Below are positions 1-8,287 of a DNA stretch of 23,321 nt, one piece after another (the stretch's first letter is position 1; each line of letters starts with the position of its first letter). Origin of the DNA: Desulfobacterales bacterium HSG17 (GTDB lineage Bacteria > Desulfobacterota > Desulfobacteria > Desulfobacterales > Desulfococcaceae). The position numbers and the translations under genes were made by a program. The notes under the pieces are model-generated. The model had not been told where the DNA came from, did not search any database, and saw nothing but the letters and a program-made list of their open reading frames with translations. The DNA is taken from NCBI GenBank assembly GCA_030377945.1, contig JAUCGD010000037.1:1-23321 (forward strand). The letters are read 5' to 3'.

Positions 1-378
1 CCTGAAATCATTGATGATATTAGTAACACAGGTGTTTTAGAATATTTTTATTCTAAAAAGTTAAAATTGGTTGGAAAAAAAATTATAAGTATGAGTCCTG
101 ATACAAAGGCCTTCATTACAAATGTTATGGCAAAAATGGAAAACAATGAGGACCAAAAACTTATAGCTTCTTTATCCATGGATGATTCTTTTGCAGAACA
201 GGAAGATATTCAAAAAACAGCACTATCACTGATAAACAGAATTATCAGGATAAGAAAAAGAAAAGAAAACACTTTGACAAGTAAAATTATAAGTGCAGAA
301 AAGGGCTGTGATTCTGAATTAATGGAATTGTTAAAAGAAAAACAGGCTGAAATTCAGCAATTACAAAACAGGTTATAA
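1..378 (+). CDS. dnaG: DNA primase DnaG, C-terminal fragment
   Basis: The frame is open from the first base of the window and ends at TAA 376-378, so this is the 3' end of a longer gene; 125 codons are visible. The peptide begins PEIIDDISNTGVLEYFYSKK and ends in a charged helix (MELLKEKQAEIQQLQNRL). This fits the helical C-terminal region of bacterial primase that contacts replicative helicase DnaB. The catalytic zinc-finger and TOPRIM domains lie outside the window, so the call rests on the helical tail and on position directly upstream of rpoD, the classic dnaG-rpoD macromolecular-synthesis arrangement. A TTG at 67 is open in the same frame but is internal, not a start. Moderately sure. Confidence 0.72.
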   Translation, partial: PEIIDDISNTGVLEYFYSKKLKLVGKKIISMSPDTKAFITNVMAKMENNEDQKLIASLSMDDSFAEQEDIQKTALSLINRIIRIRKRKENTLTSKIISAEKGCDSELMELLKEKQAEIQQLQNRL

Positions 379-388
379 TTAAAATAGT

Positions 389-439
389 ACCTGCCTGAAA
401 ACTTAAAAAAATTGGAAAATTACCAGTTTTCAGATAGGT
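389..439 (+). promoter_or_regulatory. Stem-loop in the dnaG-rpoD intergenic leader
   Basis: CTGAAAACT (395-403) pairs with AGTTTTCAG (425-433). Outside a 2x2 internal loop, ACCT (389-392) pairs with AGGT (436-439), giving 13 pairs around an A-rich loop of about 21 nt. It ends 15 nt before the rpoD Shine-Dalgarno and has no U-tract, so it is not a standard terminator. In E. coli the dnaG-rpoD junction carries an RNA processing site; a similar role here is inference. Confidence 0.5.
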
Positions 440-467
440 CTCATTTAAGCCTTTAGGAGGCATGAAT

Positions 468-2405
468 ATGGCAGGTAAGACAAAAAAGTCTGGAGAGAAT
501 GTGGTGATTAGCAAACAAGCGTTAAACAAGCTGATTAAAAAAGGGGAAAAAACAGGTTCTCTCTCTTTTGCCGAACTTAATAATGCGATTTCTGATGACT
601 TAAAATCATTGGATCAAATTGAAGATGTTGTTATTCAGTTAAAAGAGCTTGGTATCAAGCTTATTGATAAGGAAAAAGAGAAAATAAAAAAAGTTGTAAA
701 ACAGAAGACTACAGCTGTAGAAAAAAAAGCCAAAACAACAGGTAAAACTGCCAAAGCAGGTGCTAAAAAAGCTAAAGCCCCAGCCAAAAAACGCAAAGTT
801 GTACGAAAAAAAGCAAAAAGCAAAAAGGATACTGCGCTTGAAGCTGAAAAGCGAGCTGAAAAAGAGAAAAAAAAGATTGTAAAAGAACTTCTCGCGCCTA
901 AAAAAGATGGTTCTGATGTTGAGTTTGGTGCTGTAACTGACCCTGTAAAAATGTATCTTAAAGAGATGGGCATGGTCACTCTGCTCAGTCGTGAGGGTGA
1001 AATTGAAATTGCCAAAAAAATTGAACTTGGTGAGCGGACTATCTTAAGAGCGATGCTGGATTGTCCTTTAACGATCCTCACTATTTTTATTTATGGCGAT
1101 AAAATGGAACAAAAATCCATGCGACCAAAGCATGTTTTAAGAGATGTTGATGAAGGAGATGGCGTTGTTGACGAAGTATCTAAACAAGAAAAATTTTTGA
1201 ACTCTTTAAAAATTATCAAAGAACTTCACGACGAAAGTCAGGAAAAAAGAGATTATCTGCTGCAGGCAAATAAAAAAACAAAAAAATTTGAGACTTTTTC
1301 AAAAGAAGTATTTGACAATACTGAAACTATTTTTGATCAATTAAAAAAATGGCGCTTTGAAGCCAGTGTGATTAATAATATAGAAAAAAATATTAGAAAT
1401 ACCATTATCTGGTTCTCAAAAATTGATGAACTTTTTGAAAAATGTGCAAAGACATTTAAAGTCAAAAGCCAAACCATGCTGGGGAAAATGGCCTCTGAAA
1501 ATGCATTTGTAACATGGGTAAGATCCAAGTCTGATATGACTATTGCCCAGGCAAAAATTTTATATCAAGATATTTATTCATTATCAATTCAGGTCTCTTT
1601 AAGAAAAAATGAAGTCAAGGGCGATTCTGATTTTCTAAGAATGATTGTTAAAAGGATTGATGCAGGACGACGAAGCGCTGAGTTTGCAAAAAGAGAACTC
1701 GTTAGAGCAAATCTAAGGCTGGTGGTCAGTATTGCAAAAAAATATACAAACAGAGGATTGCAATTTCTTGATTTAATCCAGGAAGGTAATATTGGATTAA
1801 TGAAGGCTGTGGATAAATTTGAATACAGACGCGGGTACAAATTTTCCACGTATGCTACATGGTGGATAAGACAGGCTATTACAAGAGCCATTGCTGACCA
1901 GGCAAGAACCATAAGAATCCCGGTTCATATGATTGAAACCATTAACAAGCTGATTCGAACTTCAAGATATCTTGTACAAGAGATGGGTAAGGAGCCATCA
2001 CCTGAAGAGATTGCTGAAAAAATGGAAATCCCCATTGAGAAAGTCAGGCGTGTATTAAAAATTGCAAAAGAGCCAATTTCCCTTGAGACACCTATTGGTG
2101 AAGAAGAAGACAGTCATCTTGGTGATTTTATAGAAGATAAAAAGTTTTCAATCCCTTCTGATGCTGCCATTGACTTCAGTCTTGCAGAGCAGACCAGAAA
2201 AATCCTTGCCACGTTGACACCAAGGGAAGAAAAAGTGCTTAGAATGCGCTTTGGTATAGGTGAAAAATCCGATCATACTCTTGAAGAGGTAGGAAAAGAT
2301 TTTACAGTTACAAGGGAACGTATCCGCCAGATTGAGGCAAAAGCCTTGAGAAAGCTGAGACATCCCACAAGGAGCAAAAAACTTAAAACCTTTATTGAAA
2401 ATTAA
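468..2405 (+). CDS. rpoD: RNA polymerase primary sigma factor RpoD (sigma-70)
   Basis: The housekeeping sigma factor directs core RNA polymerase to -10/-35 promoters. The 645-aa protein has region 1.1 (about residues 12-68), a Lys/Ala-rich linker (about 70-140), region 1.2 ([20 protein letters not shown], about 158-195), a non-conserved region (about 200-400), region 2 (about 405-485, with [20 protein letters not shown]), region 3 (about 490-565) and region 4 (about 575-645, with the helix-turn-helix [18 protein letters not shown]). ATG 468 is preferred over in-frame ATG 462 because AGGAGG (455-460) lies 7 nt before 468 but only 1 nt before 462. It follows dnaG, probably in one transcript, with a possible processing stem-loop between them. 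The basic linker, reminiscent of histone H1 tails, is the unusual element. Family assignment is certain. Confidence 0.97.
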   Translation: MAGKTKKSGENVVISKQALNKLIKKGEKTGSLSFAELNNAISDDLKSLDQIEDVVIQLKELGIKLIDKEKEKIKKVVKQKTTAVEKKAKTTGKTAKAGAKKAKAPAKKRKVVRKKAKSKKDTALEAEKRAEKEKKKIVKELLAPKKDGSDVEFGAVTDPVKMYLKEMGMVTLLSREGEIEIAKKIELGERTILRAMLDCPLTILTIFIYGDKMEQKSMRPKHVLRDVDEGDGVVDEVSKQEKFLNSLKIIKELHDESQEKRDYLLQANKKTKKFETFSKEVFDNTETIFDQLKKWRFEASVINNIEKNIRNTIIWFSKIDELFEKCAKTFKVKSQTMLGKMASENAFVTWVRSKSDMTIAQAKILYQDIYSLSIQVSLRKNEVKGDSDFLRMIVKRIDAGRRSAEFAKRELVRANLRLVVSIAKKYTNRGLQFLDLIQEGNIGLMKAVDKFEYRRGYKFSTYATWWIRQAITRAIADQARTIRIPVHMIETINKLIRTSRYLVQEMGKEPSPEEIAEKMEIPIEKVRRVLKIAKEPISLETPIGEEEDSHLGDFIEDKKFSIPSDAAIDFSLAEQTRKILATLTPREEKVLRMRFGIGEKSDHTLEEVGKDFTVTRERIRQIEAKALRKLRHPTRSKKLKTFIEN

Positions 2406-2425
2406 ATGATGTTAAGAATTAAATC

Positions 2426-2454
2426 TTGACACAAAATGAGTATTTGTATATATT
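2426..2454 (+). promoter_or_regulatory. Sigma-70 promoter of the tRNA-Met gene
   Basis: A perfect -35 TTGACA (2426-2431) is followed by a 17-bp spacer and -10 TATATT (2449-2454). The predicted transcription start is near 2461, about 17 nt before the mature tRNA 5' end. It is one of the best promoter matches in the window and is correctly placed for the tRNA. Confidence 0.72.
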
Positions 2455-2477
2455 TCTAAAGTTTGCATAAACAAAAA

Positions 2478-2554
2478 GGGCCCATAGCTCAGTTTGGCAG
2501 AGCCACCGGCTCATAACCGGTCGGTCCCTGGTTCGAGTCCAGGTGGGCCCACCA
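2478..2554 (+). tRNA. tRNA-Met (CAU), elongator type
   Basis: The 77-nt cloverleaf has acceptor GGGCCCA (2478-2484) pairing with TGGGCCC (2544-2550), discriminator A and an encoded CCA (2552-2554). The anticodon stem ACCGG/CCGGT closes the loop CTCATAA with anticodon CAT at 2512-2514, and the T-arm carries GGTTCGAGTCC. It is not an initiator: the 1-72 pair is G-C rather than mismatched, and the anticodon stem lacks the three G-C pairs of tRNA-fMet. A CAU anticodon could also belong to a lysidine-modified tRNA-Ile2; elongator Met is the likelier reading but sequence alone does not fully settle it. Confidence 0.9.
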
Positions 2555-2674
2555 AATAAAAGACAGAAATTGAAAGGCAGCAGGTACGTTATATGAACCG
2601 AAAAATTAGTACACGAGGATATTTTACCTGTATATGAATGTGCCTGATAAATATCAACCTGGATATAAAAAAAC

Positions 2675-2707
2675 AAAAAAAGCGTGGGAATATACCACGC
2701 TTTTTTT
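2675..2707 (+). terminator. Intrinsic terminator, probably bidirectional, after the tRNA and before nif3
   Basis: GCGTGG (2682-2687) pairs with CCACGC (2695-2700) across a 7-nt loop. It is flanked by an A-run (2675-2681) and a T-run (2701-2707), which extend the stem and give U-tracts in both directions. It lies 128 nt beyond the tRNA 3' end and only 15 nt before the ATG of the next gene, so it may also act as an attenuator for that gene. Confidence 0.78.
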
Positions 2708-2722
2708 ATTTTTAGATGCATT

Positions 2723-3538
2723 ATGATAAAACTCAAAAATATATTGGCAATGATTGATACAGTTGCTCCTTTTGACATTGCAGAAGAGTGGGATAATTGC
2801 GGACTTCAGGCTGGTAATTTAAACTGGGAAGTCAAAAAAGTAATTATCGGGCTTGATGTCTCTTTGCCATTAATGGACGCTGCAAAAAATAACAACTGCG
2901 ATCTTGTATTGACCCACCATCCTCTAATGCTTAAATCAGAAAAAAGTATCGATTTCAATAAAATGCCGGGCAAAGCCATTGAAATTGCTGCAAAGTATAA
3001 AATCAATATAATATCAGCCCATACTAATCTTGACAAAGCCCGAGATGGTTTAAATGATTATTTTGCAGCAAAAATTGGCATGCAAAAACCTGACGTTTTC
3101 CATATTGAAAATTCACCCTTTATTCCAGAGAATAAGCTTGTTGGTGTTGGCAGAATAGGCAATCTTGCTAAAAAAATACCACTGAAACAACTGTCAGAAG
3201 CTATAAAAGAAAAACTTGCATTAAATTATTTGCGGGTAATTGGAGATATGACATTGCCTGTAAACAGTGTTGCGGTCTGTACAGGCAGTGGAGGCTCTCT
3301 GATTGATACATTTTTACAATCCAGTGCAGATGTTTATATCACTGGAGATATAAAATATCATGAAGCAAGGCTTGTTGAAGAGAATTCAAAAGCACTTATT
3401 GATGTAGGGCATTTTGGCTCTGAGCATATGGCAATTGATCTGCTTTTTGAAAAATTAAGCCAGGCAGCACTCAAGGCTGGAATAGATATACAAATCAAAA
3501 AATTTAACAAAGAGAAAGATCCATTTATTATAGTTTAA
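2723..3538 (+). CDS. Nif3/DUF34-family dinuclear metal protein (GTP cyclohydrolase I type 2-like)
   Basis: The 271-aa protein belongs to the Nif3/YbgI family, which forms hexameric toroids with two metal ions per subunit; the cellular role is unsettled, and the database label GTP cyclohydrolase 1 type 2 is inherited from weak evidence. Family signatures are all present: EEWDNCGLQAGN (21-32), THHP with metal-ligand His65 and His66, SAHTNLDKARDGLN with His100 and Asp104, GDIKYHEA (208-215), and DVGHFGSEHM with His230 and Glu234. The length matches the short form without the inserted domain. ATG 2723 is chosen because an upstream in-frame GTG (2684) lies within the terminator stem and homologues begin MKxKDI. 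No Shine-Dalgarno is visible. The next gene follows after 12 nt, a common Nif3/zinc-ribbon pairing. Confidence 0.9.
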   Translation: MIKLKNILAMIDTVAPFDIAEEWDNCGLQAGNLNWEVKKVIIGLDVSLPLMDAAKNNNCDLVLTHHPLMLKSEKSIDFNKMPGKAIEIAAKYKINIISAHTNLDKARDGLNDYFAAKIGMQKPDVFHIENSPFIPENKLVGVGRIGNLAKKIPLKQLSEAIKEKLALNYLRVIGDMTLPVNSVAVCTGSGGSLIDTFLQSSADVYITGDIKYHEARLVEENSKALIDVGHFGSEHMAIDLLFEKLSQAALKAGIDIQIKKFNKEKDPFIIV

Positions 3539-3550
3539 GGAATTAAGATT

Positions 3551-4270
3551 ATGAATGATATTTCCAAACAGGATATGCAGTCTTTTATTAAACTTCAGGA
3601 AGCTGAAACCCAGATTGTCAGACTTAAGAGTGTCTTAGAAAAAATTGAACAGAAAAAAGAGAAATTAAGTGCGCAGTTGAAACAGTTTGGAAATGCATTA
3701 GAAGAGAACAAAGCTAATCTTTCCATTGCTGCCAAAGCTTGCAAAGACAGTGAGAGAGAAATTCAGGTTGTTGATGAACGAATTATTAAAAGTAACGAAA
3801 CTTTAAGAATGGTAAAAACCAACAAAGAATATCAGGTCCTTTTAAGAGAAGTGGATGATAATAAACAGCGCAAAGATGCTTTTGAGACTGAACTTTTGGA
3901 ATATCTTGATGAAAAAGAAGAGATTGAACAAAGCGTTATAGAAGAGGAAAAAGAGTATAATCTTTTAAAAGAGAAGATTGAAACAGAGCAACAAGAGATT
4001 GAAAAAAAATCAACAGATGACAGAGAACTTCTTGAAGACTATCTCACCCAGCAAAATGAGATTGGTAAAAATCTAAACTCTTCATTAATGGATCGATTTT
4101 TAAAAATATCAAAAATGAACCAGGGCCTTGCGGTTGTAAATGTGAAAGATGCAATCTGCAAAGGGTGTTTCATGAATATACCACCCCAGTTGTATATTGA
4201 GGTACAACGTGGGAATTCATTGATTTTATGCCCTCAATGCAGTAGAATCCTCTATTATGTAGAAGAGGAA

Positions 4271-4279
<9 letters not shown>
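3551..4279 (+). CDS. Coiled-coil C4 zinc-ribbon protein (CT398/zf-RING_7 family)
   Basis: The 242-aa protein has a long, highly charged N-terminal helical hairpin (about residues 5-175, with heptad-like Glu/Lys/Leu) and a C-terminal zinc ribbon with Cys203, Cys206, Cys227 and Cys230 (CKGCFMNIP and CPQC). This is the architecture of the CT398/HP0958 group, for which roles in RNA or protein handling have been proposed (HP0958 acts in flagellar gene expression and binds RNA). AAGGA (3537-3541) overlaps the stop of the preceding Nif3 gene and lies 9 nt before the ATG, implying co-transcription. The last two codons and the stop fall inside the P1 helix of rnpB. No further function can be assigned. 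Confidence 0.88.
4220..4248 (+). promoter_or_regulatory. Candidate rnpB promoter inside the zinc-ribbon gene
   Basis: TTGATT (4220-4225), a 17-bp spacer and TAGAAT (4243-4248) lie within the last 20 codons of the preceding gene, with a predicted start near 4255, about 16 nt before the P1 helix. A second -10-like TATTAT (4253-4258) would place initiation closer to the mature 5' end but lacks a good -35. Identified by pattern and position only. Confidence 0.45.
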
Positions 4280-4653
<374 letters not shown>

Positions 4654-4692
4654 TTATTTTATTTTTGAACTGTAAATTATTAGTCTTAAATT

Positions 4693-6003
4693 ATGGATTA
4701 CAGCTGTGATATTACATTTAAAGAAAAAGCTAATATTTTTTCTTTTGAATATTTAAAGTGCATTATCTTTATACTGAGTTTTGATGATGATGAATATGTT
4801 TTTACGAAAAAATTATATTCAAAACTTGTCACGACTTCTAAAATCCTTGAAGATTTTCTCGATTTTCATGGAGCAAAAAAAAATAAAGAGTGGGTGTTCT
4901 ATCGAGAACTTGCTGCAACCATTCAGCATCTCTCCTTAGCCTGTTACTCCCAAAGGCATGTTTTAAACCGTTTAATGTTTTACTCTTTTGAGGATGTTCA
5001 GCAAGAAACATTTAAAAAAGAGGCATTTAAAACCCTCAAAATTTTACAAAAATCAATAAAAATTGCTGGTTCTGCAGCTCTTGAAGAAGCACGACGTTTG
5101 AAAATAAATGTGCCGGATACTGGATATGACCTCGATTTTTTCCCAGGAATTTCATCCATACAGCAGCTTGAGCATAATATTGATGACTTTAATGCCAAAA
5201 ATCAGCAAAAAGGAAATCTTACAAGGCTCGCAACTGAATTTCTTGAAGTAGTAAAAGAGTTTGACAAGTTTGCATTTTATGAACGTTATGATTTAAAAAA
5301 AATATATGAACTGGTGCCTGAACAGATCAATGAAGTAACCATAAGAAGATATGAAATGCTTATTCATAATATCCAGTCTTCATTTGATTCTTATGTTATC
5401 AATACTAAATCATCTTCAGAAAATCTATTGCTTGACCAGCTTCGCAGCCATTTTTCCATTGTTTTTCATATCCTTCAGGTTCTCGGAAGGTTATTACACT
5501 TTTATGAACGTCATCTTTATGATACAGGCTATAAAGATGTCTATAAAAATATAAGTATCTCACTCTCCTATGTGATTGATCCAAATGTCCTGCTGGATCG
5601 CGCAGTTAATTTTTGTCTGTTTTATGCCTGGAAGTTTTTGTCATCAGGAAAGGCACTGGCATCCCGAATATTAAATGAAAATATGGAAACCTCTTTGATT
5701 GAAGTAACAATACCGAAAGATCGGGGATTTCACAGCCGGCCAAGCCTTCTTGTTGCTAAAATAGTCCAGCATTATGGCGGAGAGGTCAAAATGCTTGTAA
5801 ATAATGATGTCTTTGATGCAGCAAGTGTTCTTGATATTCAGTGGGCAGGAGGGAAAATCAACAAAGAAGAGATAGAAAATGTTCAGTTTAAAGGTGATTT
5901 GCGGGCATTAAAAGATCTAAAAATCCTTGCCAGTGTAAATTATGGAGAAGATCTTATGGGCAAAGGGATTCCATTACCAAAAGAATTATCCTATTTAACT
6001 TAA
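4693..6003 (+). CDS. Helical protein with C-terminal HPr-like phosphocarrier domain
   Basis: The 436-aa protein has an unrecognised, mostly helical N-terminal region (1-330) without signal peptide or clear membrane spans, then an HPr-like domain (about 334-425). The active-site loop DRGFHSRPS gives His347, matching HPr His15, and DAASVLDI gives Ser378, matching regulatory Ser46; the 31-residue spacing is identical to that in HPr, so both phosphosites appear kept. HPr normally relays phosphate in the sugar phosphotransferase system; here it may be a regulatory or receiver domain. No enzyme I, EII or HPr kinase gene lies nearby. TAA at 4687 rules out an earlier start; no Shine-Dalgarno is apparent. 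It ends 3 nt before ispD. HPr-domain identity is fairly sure; the N-terminal role is unknown. Confidence 0.82.
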   Translation: MDYSCDITFKEKANIFSFEYLKCIIFILSFDDDEYVFTKKLYSKLVTTSKILEDFLDFHGAKKNKEWVFYRELAATIQHLSLACYSQRHVLNRLMFYSFEDVQQETFKKEAFKTLKILQKSIKIAGSAALEEARRLKINVPDTGYDLDFFPGISSIQQLEHNIDDFNAKNQQKGNLTRLATEFLEVVKEFDKFAFYERYDLKKIYELVPEQINEVTIRRYEMLIHNIQSSFDSYVINTKSSSENLLLDQLRSHFSIVFHILQVLGRLLHFYERHLYDTGYKDVYKNISISLSYVIDPNVLLDRAVNFCLFYAWKFLSSGKALASRILNENMETSLIEVTIPKDRGFHSRPSLLVAKIVQHYGGEVKMLVNNDVFDAASVLDIQWAGGKINKEEIENVQFKGDLRALKDLKILASVNYGEDLMGKGIPLPKELSYLT

Positions 6004-6006
6004 ACT

Positions 6007-6720
6007 ATGAATCATAAAAGTGTTGTCATAATTGTTGCTGCAGGTAAAGGTGTACGAATGGGTTCACCTAAAAAAAAACAATACCTCTGCATTGACGAAG
6101 TTCCCATTCTCACCCATACTGTAAGAGTGTTTGACAAGAGTGAAGATACCCATGAAATCATTCTTGTTGTGCCAAAAGAAGATTTAGATTATTGCCAAAA
6201 ATATATTATTGATCCTTTTAAATTTCAAAAAACAATCCATCTGATTCAAGGTGGCAAAGCAAGACAGGACTCTGTTTTTAACGGATTAAAACTGGTTCAG
6301 GATATGAAGGATTCTACCAGACAGACCATTGTGATGATCCATGATGGAGTCAGACCATTTGTGGATGATACGATTATTAAAAATTGTATTAAAAAGGCTG
6401 TTAAATATGGAGCCTGTATCCCTGTTATTAAAATAACAGACACTATTAAACAAATCAGTTCAGACTCTTGTGTTAAAAAAACGCTGAGCAGGAGATCTAT
6501 TTGTTGCGCCCAGACACCACAAACCTTTAAGCTGGGGCTTATAGTGAATGCATTTGAAAATGCAATCAAAACCAATTTTTCAGGCACTGATGATGCCTCA
6601 TTAATAGAGCATTTAAAACATGATGTATCTATTGTAGAAGGTTCAAAACATAATATTAAAATTACGACTCCTGAAGATCTTGTTTTAGGAAAATATCTAT
6701 TGACTTTAAACATGAGTTAA
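6007..6720 (+). CDS. ispD: 2-C-methyl-D-erythritol 4-phosphate cytidylyltransferase IspD
   Basis: IspD transfers CMP from CTP to methylerythritol phosphate, the third step of the non-mevalonate isoprenoid pathway in the cytoplasm. The 237-aa length is normal. Signatures are present: the CTP-binding loop AAGKGVRMGSPKKKQYL (11-27), with the catalytic Arg17 and Lys24 equivalents; GGKARQDSVFNGL; HDGVRPFVD; AQTPQTF; TDDASLIE; and the C-terminal GSKHNIKITTPEDL. The gene begins 3 nt after the HPr-domain gene, so they are probably co-transcribed and perhaps translationally coupled, since no strong ribosome site is seen. IspF is not fused and not visible downstream. Confidence 0.95.
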   Translation: MNHKSVVIIVAAGKGVRMGSPKKKQYLCIDEVPILTHTVRVFDKSEDTHEIILVVPKEDLDYCQKYIIDPFKFQKTIHLIQGGKARQDSVFNGLKLVQDMKDSTRQTIVMIHDGVRPFVDDTIIKNCIKKAVKYGACIPVIKITDTIKQISSDSCVKKTLSRRSICCAQTPQTFKLGLIVNAFENAIKTNFSGTDDASLIEHLKHDVSIVEGSKHNIKITTPEDLVLGKYLLTLNMS

Positions 6721-6775
6721 GCATAATAATAGAGCATTATTTTTATCCAAATTGACATAACCTGGAGGTTTCACA

Positions 6776-7714
6776 ATGGCAGAAAAACCTGCATTAAAAA
6801 TCGGTTATCTTAAAATCACAGACCATCTTATTCTTGGCGTTACTGATCTCAAATTAAAAAAAGGTATGGAAAATTTTGAACACTGTACCCTTGAACCTGT
6901 TGTAAAAAACGGCTGGAATGAAGTTGCTGACGCACTTTCAGTAAAATCTCTGGATGGTGCCCTTGTACTTGCTCCAACAGCAATGGACCTGTTTAAATCA
7001 GGCGTTGATTTAAAACTTTTGATGCTTGCCCATAAATCAGGCAGTATCCTTGTTAAAAATAAAAATGCCAATATCGAAAAAATAGAAGATTTTGCTGGCA
7101 AAACAGTTCTTATTCCCTATCAACTCTCTGTCCATAATATGCTGTTTCATAAACTTTTGTCGGAAAAAGGATTAAAACCCGGAAGGGCAACAGAAAAAGG
7201 TATTGATGTAACACTTGAAGTTGTAGCACCTTTCCAGATGCCCGAAGCTGTAGAATATGACGAAGAAGGTGAAATTGGCGGTTTTATTGTTGCAGAACCT
7301 TTCGGAGCTCAGGTTATAGCCAAGGGCCAGGGAGAAGTAGTTCACTTCTCCAAGGATTTATGGCCGAATCATCCCTGTTGTGTTTTTGTAATGCGCACAG
7401 AAATTATTGAAAAACACCCTGAAGCAATTCAGGAACTTTGCGACAGCTTTGTAAAATCAGGCCTTGCCATTGACGCACAGCCTGAATCAGCCTCGGTGAT
7501 TGGAGGAGATTTCCTTTCCCAGGATAAAGATTTAATCAAACAGGTACTTACTGATCCTCCAGATCGTATCCTGACTGGCGAACTTTTCCCAAACATTGAA
7601 GATCTTGATATTATTCAAAAATATATGATGGATAAAATGAAAATAATGACAAGCCTGATTGATCTTGAAAAATTTGTTGATACAAGTTTCGCAAAAAAAG
7701 CTGGCGCTAAATAG
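6776..7714 (+). CDS. ABC-type substrate-binding-protein homologue lacking a signal peptide (NMT1/SsuA-like)
   Basis: The 312-aa protein has the two-lobed fold pattern of nitrate/sulfonate/thiamine-precursor binding proteins: ALKIGYLKITDHLILG at the start, DGALVLAPTAMDLFKSG (about 60-76), a hinge-region FAGKTVLIPYQLSVHNML, and GGFIVAEPFGAQVIAKG. Unusually, it starts MAEKPALKIG with no hydrophobic signal segment, Tat motif or lipobox. The start is firm (GGAGG at 6764-6768, 7 nt before ATG), so the protein is predicted to stay in the cytoplasm. No permease or ATPase gene adjoins. It could be a cytoplasmic small-molecule sensor, or an enzyme in the manner of THI5/NMT1 pyrimidine synthases. The substrate is not recognisable. 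Fold call good, function open. Confidence 0.8.
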   Translation: MAEKPALKIGYLKITDHLILGVTDLKLKKGMENFEHCTLEPVVKNGWNEVADALSVKSLDGALVLAPTAMDLFKSGVDLKLLMLAHKSGSILVKNKNANIEKIEDFAGKTVLIPYQLSVHNMLFHKLLSEKGLKPGRATEKGIDVTLEVVAPFQMPEAVEYDEEGEIGGFIVAEPFGAQVIAKGQGEVVHFSKDLWPNHPCCVFVMRTEIIEKHPEAIQELCDSFVKSGLAIDAQPESASVIGGDFLSQDKDLIKQVLTDPPDRILTGELFPNIEDLDIIQKYMMDKMKIMTSLIDLEKFVDTSFAKKAGAK

Positions 7715-7752
7715 TCGGGGGGTTGTTACAAGATGTATGCTCTTTGTATCCA

Positions 7753-7979
7753 CCGGTAATGATAAATGCCCAACCTTTGGGATTTGCAATGGCTGTAATA
7801 AACCCCTGAATAATAAGAAATTTTTTACTGATTCTCAATAATCTTTTTTGATCAAACCTATCGGGTATTTTCTCTCTTGACCGGAGCATCTAAACCCCAA
7901 GATATAAATGATATGTTCCACCTGCATATTTTAAGAAAAGATATAAAATTGGAAATAATTTTGTATAATTTTTCAGAGT
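7753..7979 (-). pseudogene. Remnant of a LysE/RhtB-family exporter
   Basis: Read on the minus strand, one frame gives LFPILYLFLKYAGGTYHLYL, then GV, TAG (7892-7890), MLRS, and later KKFLIIQGFITAIANPKGWA. This matches the middle of LysE/RhtB amino-acid exporters, where a Gly-x-Tyr-Leu-x-Tyr-Leu-Gly segment precedes a polar linker and the hallmark Gly-Phe-x-Thr...Asn-Pro-Lys. The stop sits where the family usually has Trp, so a TGG to TAG change is likely. Homology ends near 7755, and I see none upstream of about 7980. The fragment therefore lacks the first and last helices as well as having an internal stop. Recognised by eye only; a homology search would settle it. Confidence 0.6.
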
Positions 7980-8032
7980 TTTAAACAAATATTACGAAGT
8001 GATTGAGTTTTTTTAGAGATTGGGTAGAAATC

Positions 8033-8058
8033 AATCAACAAAACTGTAGTTGTTGATT
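8033..8058. repeat. Inverted repeat, 9-bp arms
   Basis: AATCAACAA (8033-8041) and TTGTTGATT (8050-8058) are perfect inverted arms around an 8-nt spacer, in the gene-free stretch 7980-8287. There is no adjacent U-tract, so it is not a terminator in either direction. It may be a relic operator or end structure; no partner copy was noticed elsewhere. Confidence 0.45.
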
Positions 8059-8165
8059 TGAACTGCTAAAAAGTAAATCTCCAATATAGTGTAATGAGAT
8101 TTTGGGAAATTTGATTCTTCCTGTTCCTATATAATTGATTTTTAAATCTGATATTGAAGAACCAG

Positions 8166-8195
8166 TTCATACAACATCTTGTATCCGGCTATAAT
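8166..8195 (+). promoter_or_regulatory. Candidate promoter upstream of the truncated amidohydrolase
   Basis: A consensus -10 TATAAT (8190-8195) is preceded at 18 bp by TTCATA (8166-8171), a four-of-six -35 match. It would give a leader of about 85 nt before the ATG at 8288. The surrounding AT-rich sequence makes chance matches common. Confidence 0.33.
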
Positions 8196-8287
8196 TTTTT
8201 TTAATTTTTAATTATTTGCATTAGCTGATTATTTTATATACTGTTGTTTCGACGGAATTTTTAAAAAAATTTTTCGGACATCAGCAC

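Noticed and set aside
462..467. Upstream ATG as the rpoD start
   Set aside because: It is only 1 nt from AGGAGG; the in-frame ATG at 468 has a normal 7-nt spacing.
2478..2554. Initiator tRNA-fMet
   Set aside because: The first pair is a normal G-C, and the anticodon stem lacks the GGG/CCC initiator pairs.
2684..2722. GTG 2684 as an extended start of the Nif3-type gene
   Set aside because: It lies in the terminator stem, and the added residues are encoded by the hairpin and T-run; family proteins begin at the equivalent of ATG 2723.
6752..6757. TTGACA just before the solute-binding-protein gene
   Set aside because: Used as a -35 it would place the transcription start inside the coding sequence, downstream of the ribosome site.
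7659..7841. 60-codon plus-strand frame after the solute-binding-protein gene
   Set aside because: No ribosome site or protein character; it overlaps the end of a real gene and the antisense exporter relic.
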